Shown: positions 1 to 8,498 of the stretch, piece after piece
How the letters are laid out: the number at the start of each line of letters is the position of its first letter
Numbering within the stretch: position 1 is the stretch's first letter
Source of the DNA: JAVJUS01 sp040220455
GTDB taxonomy: Bacteria > Pseudomonadota > Alphaproteobacteria > DSM-16000 > Inquilinaceae
DNA: 39,685 nt
Assembly (NCBI GenBank): GCA_040220455.1
Contig: JAVJUS010000099.1
Location: 1-39,685 of the forward strand
Direction: 5' to 3'
Notes under the pieces: model-generated
Seen by the model: the letters and a program-made list of their open reading frames with translations, nothing else
What the model was told of the DNA's origin: nothing
Database searches by the model: none
Position numbers and translations under genes: made by a program

Positions 1-190
1 CGGCGGACGCCGGCCGCGCGGCCACCGGCGCCGGTGTTTCCGGCGTGGCGGGCCGGGGCGGAGGCTCGGCACCGGCCGGCGGGGCGTCCTCGGCCGCGGC
101 CGCCGGCTGGAAGCGGCCGCGCAGGCGCGCGCGGACTTCCGGCTCGGCGCCGGCGGCGCGGTCGAGCAGGCGGTCGAGCACGCCGGTCAT
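1..190 (-). CDS. Partial hypothetical protein of the contractile-tail operon
   Basis: Only the first 63 or so residues lie in the window. Translation from the ATG at 190 begins MTGVLDRLLDRAAGAEPEVR and then becomes a proline/alanine-rich linker. The ATG overlaps the TGA of the upstream gp51-like gene (ATGA), so the two are probably translationally coupled and part of one operon. The N-terminus has a short amphipathic helix followed by low-complexity linker. I do not recognise a family, and no function can be given from this fragment. Its position suggests another structural or assembly component of the tail-like particle. Confidence 0.6.
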   Translation of the reverse strand, partial: MTGVLDRLLDRAAGAEPEVRARLRGRFQPAAAAEDAPPAGAEPPPRPATPETPAPVAARPASA

Positions 191-912
191 CGCCGCACCA
201 TCCCGAGATAGGCCGCCCGGCGCGCCGGGCTCAACGCCAGGATCGCCGCCTCGCCCCAGTGATAGGCGCGGGCCAGGTCGTGGATGTCGTGCATCAGGTG
301 CCGGGCGGCGTTGTCGATCTCGGCCCAGACCAGCGCCGGCAGGTCGAGCGGCGCGCGCCCGTCGGCGCCGCAGTCCGGGCAGGCGAAGCCGATCTCCGGG
401 TCGATCAGCGGGTCGGCCTCGGCGAGCGCCCGTGCGCAGGCCGGCAGCATGGCATCCGAGAGGGCGCCGTCCCCCGCTGGAGCTGCCAGTCGGGCGACCA
501 GCCGCGCGCGCGCCGCCTCGGCCGGGCCGGGACCGGCGAGCGCGGCGAAGAGGTCGGCGCTGGTCGGCAGGCGTAGGCGAATCGGGCCAGCAGCGTTTCC
601 GACGTCCGATGCCACCGTGACGGTCGCCTCCTCCTCGTCCGATGCCACGTCACCTCCGGTCGCTTCGTCGAGCGCGGAGAGGTCGAGCGCGGTCTCCAGC
701 CGCGCCCCGCAGGCCGGACAGGCGCAGTCGACCGGCAGCCGGTTGCCGAACAGGCGCCGGCGCAGGTCCAGGATCGCGCGGTCGCGGCGCGGCAGCGGCA
801 GGTCCCAGGGAGCGGCATCGCCGGTCGCCGCGGCGGCGAGCAGCACCGCGCGCGCCAGCGGCGTCCGTCCGGCCCCGGACTCCCACAGCCGCAGGAGGTC
901 GGCCCCGTTCAT
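187..912 (-). CDS. T4 gp51-like baseplate hub assembly chaperone (zinc-ribbon)
   Basis: A 241-residue protein of the type found directly after the tube gene in contractile injection system clusters (T4-family baseplate hub assembly chaperone). The start ATG at 912 lies 12 bases after the stop of the tube gene. Two CxxC knuckles are visible: C65-P-A-C68 inside DCACPACGARLE, and C178-P-D-C181 inside FACPDCGAD. They are about 110 residues apart and probably form one zinc-binding ribbon. The C-terminal part (DNAARHLMHDIHDLARAYHWGE) is the typical conserved helical end of this family. The acidic stretch near residues 82-100 looks like a flexible linker. Family assignment rests on motif and gene order; the hub-assembly role is by analogy with T4 gp51. 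Confidence 0.75.
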   Translation of the reverse strand: MNGADLLRLWESGAGRTPLARAVLLAAAATGDAAPWDLPLPRRDRAILDLRRRLFGNRLPVDCACPACGARLETALDLSALDEATGGDVASDEEEATVTVASDVGNAAGPIRLRLPTSADLFAALAGPGPAEAARARLVARLAAPAGDGALSDAMLPACARALAEADPLIDPEIGFACPDCGADGRAPLDLPALVWAEIDNAARHLMHDIHDLARAYHWGEAAILALSPARRAAYLGMVRR

Positions 913-924
913 CGGCGATGCCTA

Positions 925-1452
925 TCAGCCGGGGGGTTCGTCGTATTGCGGCGGCGTCGGCTCGGTGGTGTCGACGTCGCGCTCGAAGCCCTCGTGCTGG
1001 AGCACCAGGCTCTCGATCGCCACCGCGTTGGCGTTGGCGTCGAGCTCGGGCACGGCGGTGTATTCCGAGACCCAGGCCCGGTAGATCTTGTAGGCGAGCG
1101 CGGTCTGCCCGGCCTCGTTGAGCACCTCCAGGACCAGATCCTTGCGGAAGTCCTTCAGCGAGACCTCGCGGCCCGGCTGGGCGCCGTAGAACCAGACCTT
1201 GTTGGCCCAGCGCTCGAACTCGACGTCGTGGGTCAGCCCGCGCTCCAGGGTCAGCGGCTCGAACTTGGCCTGGCCGGGCGAGCGGCGGACGGAGGAGACG
1301 TCGCCGCCCTCGCGATGCTCGATCACCTCGACCGTCTTCTTCAGCCCGCTCGCCTTGGAGATGCCGGCCACCACGCGGCCGTCCCAGCGGATCAGGAACT
1401 TGAAGTTCGGGTACGGGTTGAGCCGTCCGGCGTTCACGGTGAAGGTCGCCAT
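925..1452 (-). CDS. Phage tail tube protein (T4 gp19-like)
   Basis: A 175-residue protein with the hallmark features of gp19-like inner tube proteins: a strand-rich N-terminus (NPYPNFKFLIRWDGRVVAGIS), the KASGLKKTVEVIEHREGG segment, and a central part with KFEPLTLERGLTHDVEFERWANKV. Tube proteins of this type stack as hexameric rings inside the contractile sheath. It lies 22 bases downstream of the sheath gene on the same strand, the normal sheath-then-tube order. The C-terminal tail is acidic and proline-rich (TTEPTPPQYDEPPG). The combination with a gp51-like chaperone and no capsid genes nearby favours an extracellular contractile injection system over a myophage, but the rest of the locus is outside the window. 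Confidence 0.92.
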   Translation of the reverse strand: MATFTVNAGRLNPYPNFKFLIRWDGRVVAGISKASGLKKTVEVIEHREGGDVSSVRRSPGQAKFEPLTLERGLTHDVEFERWANKVWFYGAQPGREVSLKDFRKDLVLEVLNEAGQTALAYKIYRAWVSEYTAVPELDANANAVAIESLVLQHEGFERDVDTTEPTPPQYDEPPG

Positions 1453-1474
1453 GGGTCGAACTCCGGATCGGGGG

Positions 1475-4006
1475 TCAGGCCTGCGAGCGGCCGGCTTCCT
1501 GGCGCAGGCGCAGAACGACGAATTCGGCCGGCTTCAGCGGCGCGAAGCCGACCAGGATGTTGACGATGCCGCGGTCGATGTCGGCCTGGGTCGTCGTTTC
1601 GGCGTCGGACTTGACCAGATAGGCCTCGCGCGGGCTCGTGCCCTGGAAGGCGCCGCGCAGGAACAGGTTCTGCATGAAGCTCGTCACGTTGAGCCGGATC
1701 TGGCCCCAGAGCGGGGCGTCGTTGGGCTCGAACGTCACCCAGATCAGGCCTTCCGACAGGCTCTGCTCCAGGAACAGCGCCATGCGGCGCACGGGGACGT
1801 ATTTCCATTCGGAGGCCAGCCGGTCGGCCCCGGCCAGCGTGCGCGCGCCCCAGTTGACCGTACCGATCGCCGGGAAGGAGCGCAGCACGTTGATGCCCAG
1901 CTTGTTCAGCCGGCCCTGCTGCAGGTCGGTCAGCACGCGCGACGGCCGGGCGCCGGCGATGCTCGCCTCGGTGCCCGCCGGCGCCTTCCAGACGCCGCGC
2001 CGGGCGTCGATCCGCGCCATCACGCCGGCCATCGCGCCGCTGGTCGGGATCTGGCGGTCGCGGTTGCCGTTGAGGACGTCCGGGACGACCAGGCGCGGAT
2101 AGCAGATCGCCGCGCTGCGCCCCCGCGCCGCGCCGAGCGCCAGGTCGTTCACCCAGCCGTCGATCGCGTCGGCCGGATCGGCCGTGGCCGGGTGGTCGAC
2201 CAGCAGGAAGGCCATTTCGCGCAGGCAGTAGTCCGATGCCGCGGCGTAGACCGCCTGCGCCCCGCCGGTGGTCAGCCGCGCCGCTTCCGGGATCGCCATG
2301 ATGTTGAAGACGTCGGGCGCGATGCCGTCGAGCGCGGCGATGCCCACGGCGCCGTCCGCCGCGCCGGTGATGAAGGCCGGCGCGTTGGCGGGCCAGTCGG
2401 GGGAGTCGGGCATCATCCCGTCCTCGCCGCCCGACAGGACATGCATCGCGTCGAGGGCCAGATCGTCGACCGGCACCGGCGCGCCGCCGGCATCGGTCGC
2501 CGTCGGCGCCGGCTCGGCCTGCAGATCCGTGATACGCACCAGGCGCGACAGGGCATTGACCAGCTCCGCCGCGTTGCGCGGATGGCCGTCGGCCGCCGAC
2601 AGGCGAGGGAAGACCTCCTCCTCCGCGACCTCGCCGCCGCGATACTCCACGACGCGCAGCTCGAACCCGCCATCCGGGTCCGGCGCCACGCCGACGCGCA
2701 GGGCATTGCCCCACTCCCCGGCGCTCGCCGCCGCCAGCGTCACCGCCGCCGCGCCGCCGCCCGTGCCGAGGGCGACCGAGGCCGCCGGCACCGGCTCGCC
2801 GCCGCCGGCGAAGGGCGCGGCGGCGGGCATGTCGTCGGGCCGGCCGGCGATCTCCAGCGCGCGCACGGCGTCGGTCTGCGCCGCGATGGCCGCCTGCACG
2901 GCGGCGCGGCCGGCGGCGGGGTCCAGGTTCTCCACCGTCACCGCGCCGCCGGCGCCGTCGGGGAGCTCCAGGTTGAAATGGGCCGCGTCGGCGTCGGTGG
3001 CTTGGCGGACCCGCGCGGTGAAGCCGGCCGCCGGCCCCGTCGCCCGCGAAGCCAGCACCAGGGCCGGCACGGTCACGTCGGGCTGCAGGTTCAGGCGCGA
3101 GGCCTCCGCGTCGGCGCCGTTTTCCAGCGGCAACTCGTTGGCCGCCGGCGGCAGGCCGTCGAGCCGGGTCGCCTCGACATGGGCGCTGGCGTTGACCTGG
3201 GCGAGCCCGGCGGCGTCCGGCGTGACTCCGTCGAACTGCTCGGCATCCCCGACCGGCGGCGTGACCGTCAGGGAGAAGGTGCCGGCGCCGCCGTCGGGCA
3301 CGGTCGTCACCGTGATCGCCTCGCCCCGGGCGCCCGGGTTGCGGGCCCTCAGCGCAAGGCCCGTGCCGCCGTCGTCGAGCGCAAGGGTCGCGGCGACCGC
3401 AACGGCGCCGTCGACGAGCGGCGCCAGGTCCCCCGGCGCCAGGGCGTCGAGCGGCGTGCCGGGATTGCTCTCCGTCGGCCGGGCGCGGGCGGCGCGGATG
3501 GCGATCGGGCTGTCCGGCGTGGTGTTGACCACGGTGGCGACGTGGCGGTCGGAGTCCGGATCGGACGAGACGTTGCGGAAATCGACCGGCGGCGCGCCGC
3601 CCGGCGGCTGGACGCGCAGGTCGAACCGCGCGGCGCCGTTGTGCGCCACGCCGATCCGGATGCCGTCGCCCGCCACGCCCGGCGTCGCCGCCACGATCTC
3701 CAGCGCGGGGGCGTCGCGGCCGAGGGTGACGCGCGCGGTGCTGAATGCGACGCGGACCACGTAGGCGATACGCCCGCCCTGCAGGAAGAACTGCTGGAGC
3801 GCGTAGGTCGCGTCGGAGCGCCGGTCGAGCCCGCCGAAGCGCCGCTCGAAATCCGACAGGCTGGTGACGCGCACCGCCTCGTCCACCGGGCCGCGCGCGA
3901 AGCTGCCGATCAGGGCCAGCGTCGATGTGGAGGCCTCGGCGATCGGCCGGACCCCGCTGGGCACCTCGACGACGTGAACGCCGGGATAACCATCCTGCAC
4001 CGCCAT
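1475..4006 (-). CDS. Contractile tail sheath protein, enlarged with repeated central domain
   Basis: An 843-residue sheath protein. The N-terminus (YPGVHVVEVPSGVRPIAEASTS, then a GSFARGP segment and ATYALQQFFLQGG) and the C-terminal 140 residues (INVLRSFP, VNWGARTLAG, WKYVPVRRMALFLEQSL, ending with LKPAEFVVLRLRQ) are classic contractile sheath signatures. The protein is much longer than the 350-500 residues of simple sheaths. Residues about 105-460 contain four related beta-rich units beginning near 105, 218, 317 and 424, each with the pattern A-x-x-(P/A)-G-x-x-G followed by F-x-L-x-V and a helical N-A/V stretch. The start ATG at 4006 is preceded by a GGGAGG ribosome-binding site. It is the first visible gene of the operon, behind an AT-rich promoter region. 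Confidence 0.93.
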   Translation of the reverse strand: MAVQDGYPGVHVVEVPSGVRPIAEASTSTLALIGSFARGPVDEAVRVTSLSDFERRFGGLDRRSDATYALQQFFLQGGRIAYVVRVAFSTARVTLGRDAPALEIVAATPGVAGDGIRIGVAHNGAARFDLRVQPPGGAPPVDFRNVSSDPDSDRHVATVVNTTPDSPIAIRAARARPTESNPGTPLDALAPGDLAPLVDGAVAVAATLALDDGGTGLALRARNPGARGEAITVTTVPDGGAGTFSLTVTPPVGDAEQFDGVTPDAAGLAQVNASAHVEATRLDGLPPAANELPLENGADAEASRLNLQPDVTVPALVLASRATGPAAGFTARVRQATDADAAHFNLELPDGAGGAVTVENLDPAAGRAAVQAAIAAQTDAVRALEIAGRPDDMPAAAPFAGGGEPVPAASVALGTGGGAAAVTLAAASAGEWGNALRVGVAPDPDGGFELRVVEYRGGEVAEEEVFPRLSAADGHPRNAAELVNALSRLVRITDLQAEPAPTATDAGGAPVPVDDLALDAMHVLSGGEDGMMPDSPDWPANAPAFITGAADGAVGIAALDGIAPDVFNIMAIPEAARLTTGGAQAVYAAASDYCLREMAFLLVDHPATADPADAIDGWVNDLALGAARGRSAAICYPRLVVPDVLNGNRDRQIPTSGAMAGVMARIDARRGVWKAPAGTEASIAGARPSRVLTDLQQGRLNKLGINVLRSFPAIGTVNWGARTLAGADRLASEWKYVPVRRMALFLEQSLSEGLIWVTFEPNDAPLWGQIRLNVTSFMQNLFLRGAFQGTSPREAYLVKSDAETTTQADIDRGIVNILVGFAPLKPAEFVVLRLRQEAGRSQA

Positions 4007-4213
4007 GGGAAAGCGCCTCCCTTAATAATTATTAACCATAACGGGCCCTTAGCTGATACAAAGCTATCATGGAGAGACGAGAAAGATAAAGATCATATCG
4101 AATTCGTGTATCGGATATTTCCTTCATCGGTATGCGGGCATCGGCATGCGGGCATCGGCGTGCGGGCCGATCCCTCGCCGCCCCGCCCCTCGCCGCCGCA
4201 CGCGACCCGGACC
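4007..4213. promoter_or_regulatory. AT-rich promoter region of the contractile-tail operon
   Basis: This 207-bp gap separates the sheath gene from the end of the exporter gene. Bases 4020-4130 are strikingly AT-rich for this genome. They include a perfect 14-bp palindrome, TTAATAATTATTAA, at 4022-4035, 16 bp from the sheath start codon. At 4128-4169 a 14-bp unit (CGGYATGCGGGCAT) occurs three times in tandem, the third copy degenerate. No gene is visible. The likely role is promoter plus operator of the sheath operon; an AT-rich island of this kind could also attract a nucleoid silencer. Both roles are inferred. Confidence 0.5.
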
Positions 4214-5500
4214 CTAATCGCCGGTCCCGCTCTCCGCGGCGGCCTCGACGGCCGGGCGGACCCAAAGCCGGTAGGCCGCGGCGGCGCCCAGCGCGACGGC
4301 GGCGACGGCGAGCGCCATGGGCAGGCCGGCGCGGCCGGTGTCGGCGCCGGCGCCGTCGGCGGCGCCTGCCGCCAGGTCCGCGAAGACGCGCTCGGTACCC
4401 CGGCCCACCGCGACGCCCACCAGCGCCGCGACGCCCATCTGGAAGAAGCCCAGCAGCGCGGAGGCGAGGCCGGCCATCGTCGGGAACGGGCCGACCGCGC
4501 CGGCCATGGCGTTGGGCAGGGTCAGCCCGGCGCCGACCATGAAGACGAAGAACGGCCCGACCACCGGCACCACGCCCAGCCACCCCGCCGCCGCGCAGCC
4601 GGCCATGGCGAGCCCGCCGGCGACCTGGAAGGCCGTGCCGAGCGCGATCATGCGCTCGATGCCGAGCCGCGTCGTCAGCCGCCCGGCGGCGAAGCTGCCG
4701 ACCATGTAGCCGACCACGATCGCGGTGAAGCACAGGCCGTAGAGATCCGGGCTCAGCCCGATCACCTCGACGAACAGGAAGCTGGAGCCCGAGATGAAGC
4801 AGAAGATGCCGGAATAGCTGAACGCCACGACCGCCACATAGCCGCGATAGGCCCGGTGGCCGAACAGGGTGGCGTAGTTGCGCGCCAGCCGGGCCGGGCG
4901 CACCGCCTCGGGATCGCGGTGGCGGTTCGATTCGGCCAGCAGCGCCAGCGTCGCCGCCAGCACGACCGCGCCGAAGCCGACCAGGAACCAGAAATTCGCC
5001 CGCCAGCCGAAGGCGACGGTGAGCTGGCCGCCCAGGATCGGCCCGACCGCCGGCGCCAGCGCCATGGCCATGGCCATGTAGGCGAGCACCCTGGCCGCGC
5101 CCTCGCGCCCCCACAGGTCGCGCACCACCGCCCGCGCGATCACCGGCCCGGCGCAGGCCCCCAGCGCCTGCAGGAAGCGGAAGCCGATCAGCGCCTCGAT
5201 CGTCGGCGCGAGCGCGCAGGCGACGCCCGCGGCGACATAGATCGCCACGCCGGCCAGCAGCACCGGGCGCCGCCCGAACCGGTCGCTCAAGGGCCCGTAG
5301 AAGAGCTGGCTGACCGCGAAGCCCGCCAGGAAGACGCTGAGCGTGAGCTGCCCGGTCGCCACGTCCGCGCCCAGCGCCCGGGTCATGCCCGGCAGCGCGG
5401 GGAGGTAGAGATCCGTCGACATCGGCCCGAAGGCGACCAGCGCCGTCAGCAACACGGCCAGCGCCGGCCCGCGCCGATCGGAGGAGCCGGTGTCGGGCAC
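4214..5500 (-). CDS. Bcr/CflA-family multidrug efflux MFS transporter
   Basis: A 428-residue inner-membrane transporter, the usual size for the 12-TMS Bcr/CflA drug:H+ antiporters. It shows the family opening LVAFGPMSTDLYLPALPGM and the loop 2-3 motif FYGPLSDRFGRRPVLL, then the TMS5 region LAPAVGPILGGQL. The reading frame is open far upstream, but the gene ahead ends at 5506. The GTG at 5500, giving VPDTGSSDRRGPAL, leaves a 5-base gap and a normal N-terminus, so it is preferred; no strong ribosome-binding site is visible. Substrate is unknown. It probably shares a transcript with the reductase gene upstream. Confidence 0.85.
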   Translation of the reverse strand: MPDTGSSDRRGPALAVLLTALVAFGPMSTDLYLPALPGMTRALGADVATGQLTLSVFLAGFAVSQLFYGPLSDRFGRRPVLLAGVAIYVAAGVACALAPTIEALIGFRFLQALGACAGPVIARAVVRDLWGREGAARVLAYMAMAMALAPAVGPILGGQLTVAFGWRANFWFLVGFGAVVLAATLALLAESNRHRDPEAVRPARLARNYATLFGHRAYRGYVAVVAFSYSGIFCFISGSSFLFVEVIGLSPDLYGLCFTAIVVGYMVGSFAAGRLTTRLGIERMIALGTAFQVAGGLAMAGCAAAGWLGVVPVVGPFFVFMVGAGLTLPNAMAGAVGPFPTMAGLASALLGFFQMGVAALVGVAVGRGTERVFADLAAGAADGAGADTGRAGLPMALAVAAVALGAAAAYRLWVRPAVEAAAESGTGD

Positions 5501-5505
5501 GGGGC

Positions 5506-6501
5506 TCAGAATTCGGTCTCGATGACGCGGTCCGGCGGCGTGTGGCCGTCGACGAAGGTGCGGATGTTGACGATGACCTTCTGGCCCATCTCGATCCGGC
5601 CCTCGAAGGTCGCCGAGCCCATATGCGGCAGCAGCACCACGCCCGGCGCCTTCATCAGCTTGCGGTCGATCGTCGGCTCGCGCTCGAAGACGTCGAGGCC
5701 GGCGCCGCCCAGATCGCCGTCGATCAGCCGTTCGGCCAGGGCGCGCTCGTCGATGACCTCGCCGCGCGAGGTGTTGACGATCATCGCCTCGCGCCCCATC
5801 AGCGCCAGCCGGCGGGCGTTGAGCAGGTGATAGGTGGCCGGCGTGTGCGGGCAGTTGACCGAAACGATGTCCATGCGCGCGACCATCTGGTCGAGCGAAT
5901 CCCAATAGGTCGCCTCGACCTCCTCCTCGATCTCCGGCGCGGCGCGGCGGCGGTTGTGATAGTGCACCGACAGCCCGAAGCCCCGGGCCCGGCGGGCGAC
6001 GGCGGTGCCGATCCGGCCCATGCCGATGATGCCCAGGCGCTTGCCGTTGATCCGGTGGCCGAGCATGGAGGTCGGCGCCCAGCCGCGCCATTCCCCGGCG
6101 CGGACCATGCGCTCGCCCTCCACCAGCCGGCGGGAGACGGCGAGGATCAGCGCCATGGTCATGTCGGCGGTGTCCTCGGTCAGCACGCCGGGCGTGTTGG
6201 TGACCGTGATGCCCTTCGCCTTGGCGGCCGCCAGGTCGATATGGTCGACGCCGGTGCCGAAGCTGGCGATCAGGCGCAGCCGCGGGCCCGCGGCCTCGAT
6301 CACCGCGCGGTCGATCCGGTCGGTGACCGTGGGGACGAGCACGTCCGCCTCGGCGACCATGGCCTTCAGTTCGTCCTTGGACGGCGTGGCGTCCTCGAGG
6401 TTCAGTCGCGGGTCGAAGAGCTCCATCATCCGCGTCTCGACCACGTCGGGCAGCTTGCGCGTGACGACGACGCGGGGCTTCTTGCGGCCGGTCTCCGGCA
6501 T
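5506..6501 (-). CDS. gyaR: D-2-hydroxyacid dehydrogenase, glyoxylate/hydroxypyruvate reductase (GyaR type)
   Basis: A 331-residue NAD(P)H-dependent reductase of the D-2-hydroxyacid dehydrogenase family, expected to reduce glyoxylate to glycolate and hydroxypyruvate to D-glycerate. The Rossmann motif GMGRIG is at residues 160-165, after LGI. The catalytic residues are all visible: R246 in NTSRGEVIDE, E275 in VFEREP, and H293 in LPHMGSAT. FGTGVDHIDL (81-90) is the substrate-side signature. The HNRRR segment after the second strand suggests a preference for NADPH. The symbol is assigned by family likeness, and exact substrate choice is uncertain. The exporter gene follows 5 bases downstream. Confidence 0.88.
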   Translation of the reverse strand: MPETGRKKPRVVVTRKLPDVVETRMMELFDPRLNLEDATPSKDELKAMVAEADVLVPTVTDRIDRAVIEAAGPRLRLIASFGTGVDHIDLAAAKAKGITVTNTPGVLTEDTADMTMALILAVSRRLVEGERMVRAGEWRGWAPTSMLGHRINGKRLGIIGMGRIGTAVARRARGFGLSVHYHNRRRAAPEIEEEVEATYWDSLDQMVARMDIVSVNCPHTPATYHLLNARRLALMGREAMIVNTSRGEVIDERALAERLIDGDLGGAGLDVFEREPTIDRKLMKAPGVVLLPHMGSATFEGRIEMGQKVIVNIRTFVDGHTPPDRVIETEF

Positions 6502-6637
6502 GACGGCGAGGCTCCTGACAGACGCCCGGAACGGCGCGACGGATCAGGCGATTAGCAGCGCCCCATGGCGCTTGTCTATAGCGGCGCTTGTCCAGCCCGG
6601 CGCTTGTCCAGCCCTTGGGGGCGGGAGGGCCGATCCC

Positions 6638-7939
6638 CTACCGCGCCGCCATCTGCTGGGGCAGCCAGGTGGCGAGGCCGGGGAAGGCGACGAGCAGGAC
6701 CACCGCGACGATCATCAGGCAGAAGAACGGCAGCGCGGCCTTGGCGATGGTCAGGATGTTCTTTCCGGTCAGCCCCTGCAGGACGAACAGGTTGAAGCCG
6801 ACCGGCGGGGTGATCTGGCTCATCTCCACGACCAGGACCAGGTAGATACCGAACCAGATCCGGTCGATGCCCGCGGCCTCGACCATGGGCAGGATCACCG
6901 CGGTGGTCAGGACGACGACGGAGATGCCGTCGAGGAAGCAGCCCAGCGCGATGAAGAACACCGTCAGCACGGCCAGCAGCAGCCCGGGCGACAGCCCCAT
7001 CGCCCCGATCCATTCGGCGAGCGCCCTGGGAATGCCGGTGAAGCCCATCGCCGTGGTCAGGAATGCCGCGCCGCCCAGGATGAAGGCGATCATGCACGAC
7101 GTCCGGGTCGCGCCCATCAGGCTGTCGCGGAAGGTCGCCCAGGTCAGCGACCCGCTGGCCCAGGAGATGACCAGCGCCAGCGCCACGCCGACCGCCGCGG
7201 CGTCCGTCGGGCTCGCCAAGCCGGTGTAGATCGAGCCGATCACGCCGATGATGAGCGCCATCACGGGGATCAGCCGGCGTGCCCCGATCAGCCGGCGGAT
7301 CAGCGGGACCGGCGGCTCGGGCGGCGGAACCCGGTCCGGGTGGAGCCAGGACCACGCCGCGACATAGCCCATGAACAGCGCCATCAGGACGATCCCCGGG
7401 ATCACCCCGGCGACGAACAGCCGGGCGATCGACTCCTCGATCGCCACGCCGTAGACGATCAGGATGATCGAGGGTGGGATCAGCAGGCCCAGCGTGCCCG
7501 AGCCGGCCAGCGTGCCGATCGTCAGCCGCTCGTCGTAGCCGCGCCTGGCGAGCTCCGGCAGGGCCATCTTGCCGACCGTCGCGCAGGTCGCGGCCGAGGA
7601 GCCGGAGACCGCGGCGAACAGCCCGCAGCCGACGATGTTGACATGCACCAGCCGGCCCGGCAGCCGCGCCATCCAGGGCGCCAGCCCCTCGAACAGGTCG
7701 TCGGACAGGCGCGAGCGGAACAGGATCTCGCCCATCCAGATGAACATCGGCAGGGCGGCCAGCGCCCATTGCGACGACGCGCTCCACAGCGAGCTCGCCA
7801 GCACGCGGCCGACCGGCGCGCCGGCGAAGGCGGCGACCCCGATCGCCGCGACGCCGATCAGCGAGACCGCGACCCAGAGGCCGCTGGCCAGCAGGCCCAG
7901 CAGGACGACGACCAGGACGACGGCGGCGAGAAGTTCCAT
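6638..7939 (-). CDS. dctM: TRAP transporter large permease, DctM family
   Basis: A 433-residue, very hydrophobic protein, the typical length for the roughly 12-TMS DctM subunit that forms the Na+-coupled transport channel. Family landmarks include FIWMGEILFRS, AAVSGSSAATCATVGKMALPE, GSGTLGLLIPPSIILIVYGV and, near the end, EMSQITPPVGFNLFVLQG. The ATG at 7939 is 10 bases after the stop of the small permease gene. It is the last gene of the TRAP operon. Substrate cannot be read from the permease; C4-dicarboxylates or other organic acids are usual for the superfamily. Confidence 0.93.
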   Translation of the reverse strand: MELLAAVVLVVVLLGLLASGLWVAVSLIGVAAIGVAAFAGAPVGRVLASSLWSASSQWALAALPMFIWMGEILFRSRLSDDLFEGLAPWMARLPGRLVHVNIVGCGLFAAVSGSSAATCATVGKMALPELARRGYDERLTIGTLAGSGTLGLLIPPSIILIVYGVAIEESIARLFVAGVIPGIVLMALFMGYVAAWSWLHPDRVPPPEPPVPLIRRLIGARRLIPVMALIIGVIGSIYTGLASPTDAAAVGVALALVISWASGSLTWATFRDSLMGATRTSCMIAFILGGAAFLTTAMGFTGIPRALAEWIGAMGLSPGLLLAVLTVFFIALGCFLDGISVVVLTTAVILPMVEAAGIDRIWFGIYLVLVVEMSQITPPVGFNLFVLQGLTGKNILTIAKAALPFFCLMIVAVVLLVAFPGLATWLPQQMAAR

Positions 7940-7949
7940 GGCTCCGGCC

Positions 7950-8498
7950 TCAGTCGTCTTCGCCGTCGGACGGCAGCGTGCCGCCCCGCGCCGCGGCGAG
8001 CCCGGAATCGACGAAGGCGATCGTGAGCAGGCCCAGCCCCACGGTCATGGCGATCTGGGGCAGGAAGATCGGGATCGGCACGAGGCCGTAGCTGACGTCG
8101 CCGTAGCTCCAGGACTCCCAGGTCAGCCGCCCGGCGGTCAGCGTGGCGATGCCGGCCAGCACGGCGCCGGCGGCGCAGCACCAGACCTCCGCCACCCGGC
8201 GGGCGCCCGGGGGGAGGTTGCGGACCAGCAGCGTGACCCGGATATGGCTGCCCGACCGGAAGGTGTAGGCGAGCGCGAAGAAGGTCGAGGCGGCCAGGAA
8301 GTACCCCGCGAACTCCGCGTAGGAGGGCAGCAGCAGCCCGAGCGGCGCGCCGGTCACCACCGACAGCGCCGCGTCGAGCGTGTTGAGCACGACCTGCGCC
8401 AGCACGACCGCGAAGATCGCCACCAGGAAGGCGGCCGCGACGACCCCGCTGCCGGCATAAAGCCGGTCGAGCGTCCGCCGCGCCCAGCCCCCGGTCAC
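7950..8498 (-). CDS. dctQ: TRAP transporter small permease, DctQ family
   Basis: A 182-residue membrane protein with four hydrophobic segments, the normal layout of DctQ, which partners the large permease and helps dock the solute-binding protein. The start is a GTG at 8498 whose bases overlap the TGA of the YwgA-like gene upstream (GTGA), so translation is probably coupled to that unrelated gene. The SGSHIRVTLLVRNLP segment between the second and third helices is typical of the family. The stop is 10 bases before dctM. Confidence 0.88.
   Translation of the reverse strand: MTGGWARRTLDRLYAGSGVVAAAFLVAIFAVVLAQVVLNTLDAALSVVTGAPLGLLLPSYAEFAGYFLAASTFFALAYTFRSGSHIRVTLLVRNLPPGARRVAEVWCCAAGAVLAGIATLTAGRLTWESWSYGDVSYGLVPIPIFLPQIAMTVGLGLLTIAFVDSGLAAARGGTLPSDGEDD

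Noticed and set aside
1..4006. Contractile tail genes as the helper tail for the satellite
   Set aside because: The element's neck and terminator-like proteins suit a siphophage-type tail, the loci are 12 kb apart and in separate contexts, and nothing links them.
1199..5830. Very long plus-strand open frame (about 1540 codons)
   Set aside because: It is antisense to the sheath, exporter and reductase genes, is Arg/Gly/Ala-rich without any recognisable domain, and is the normal by-product of high GC in the opposite frame.
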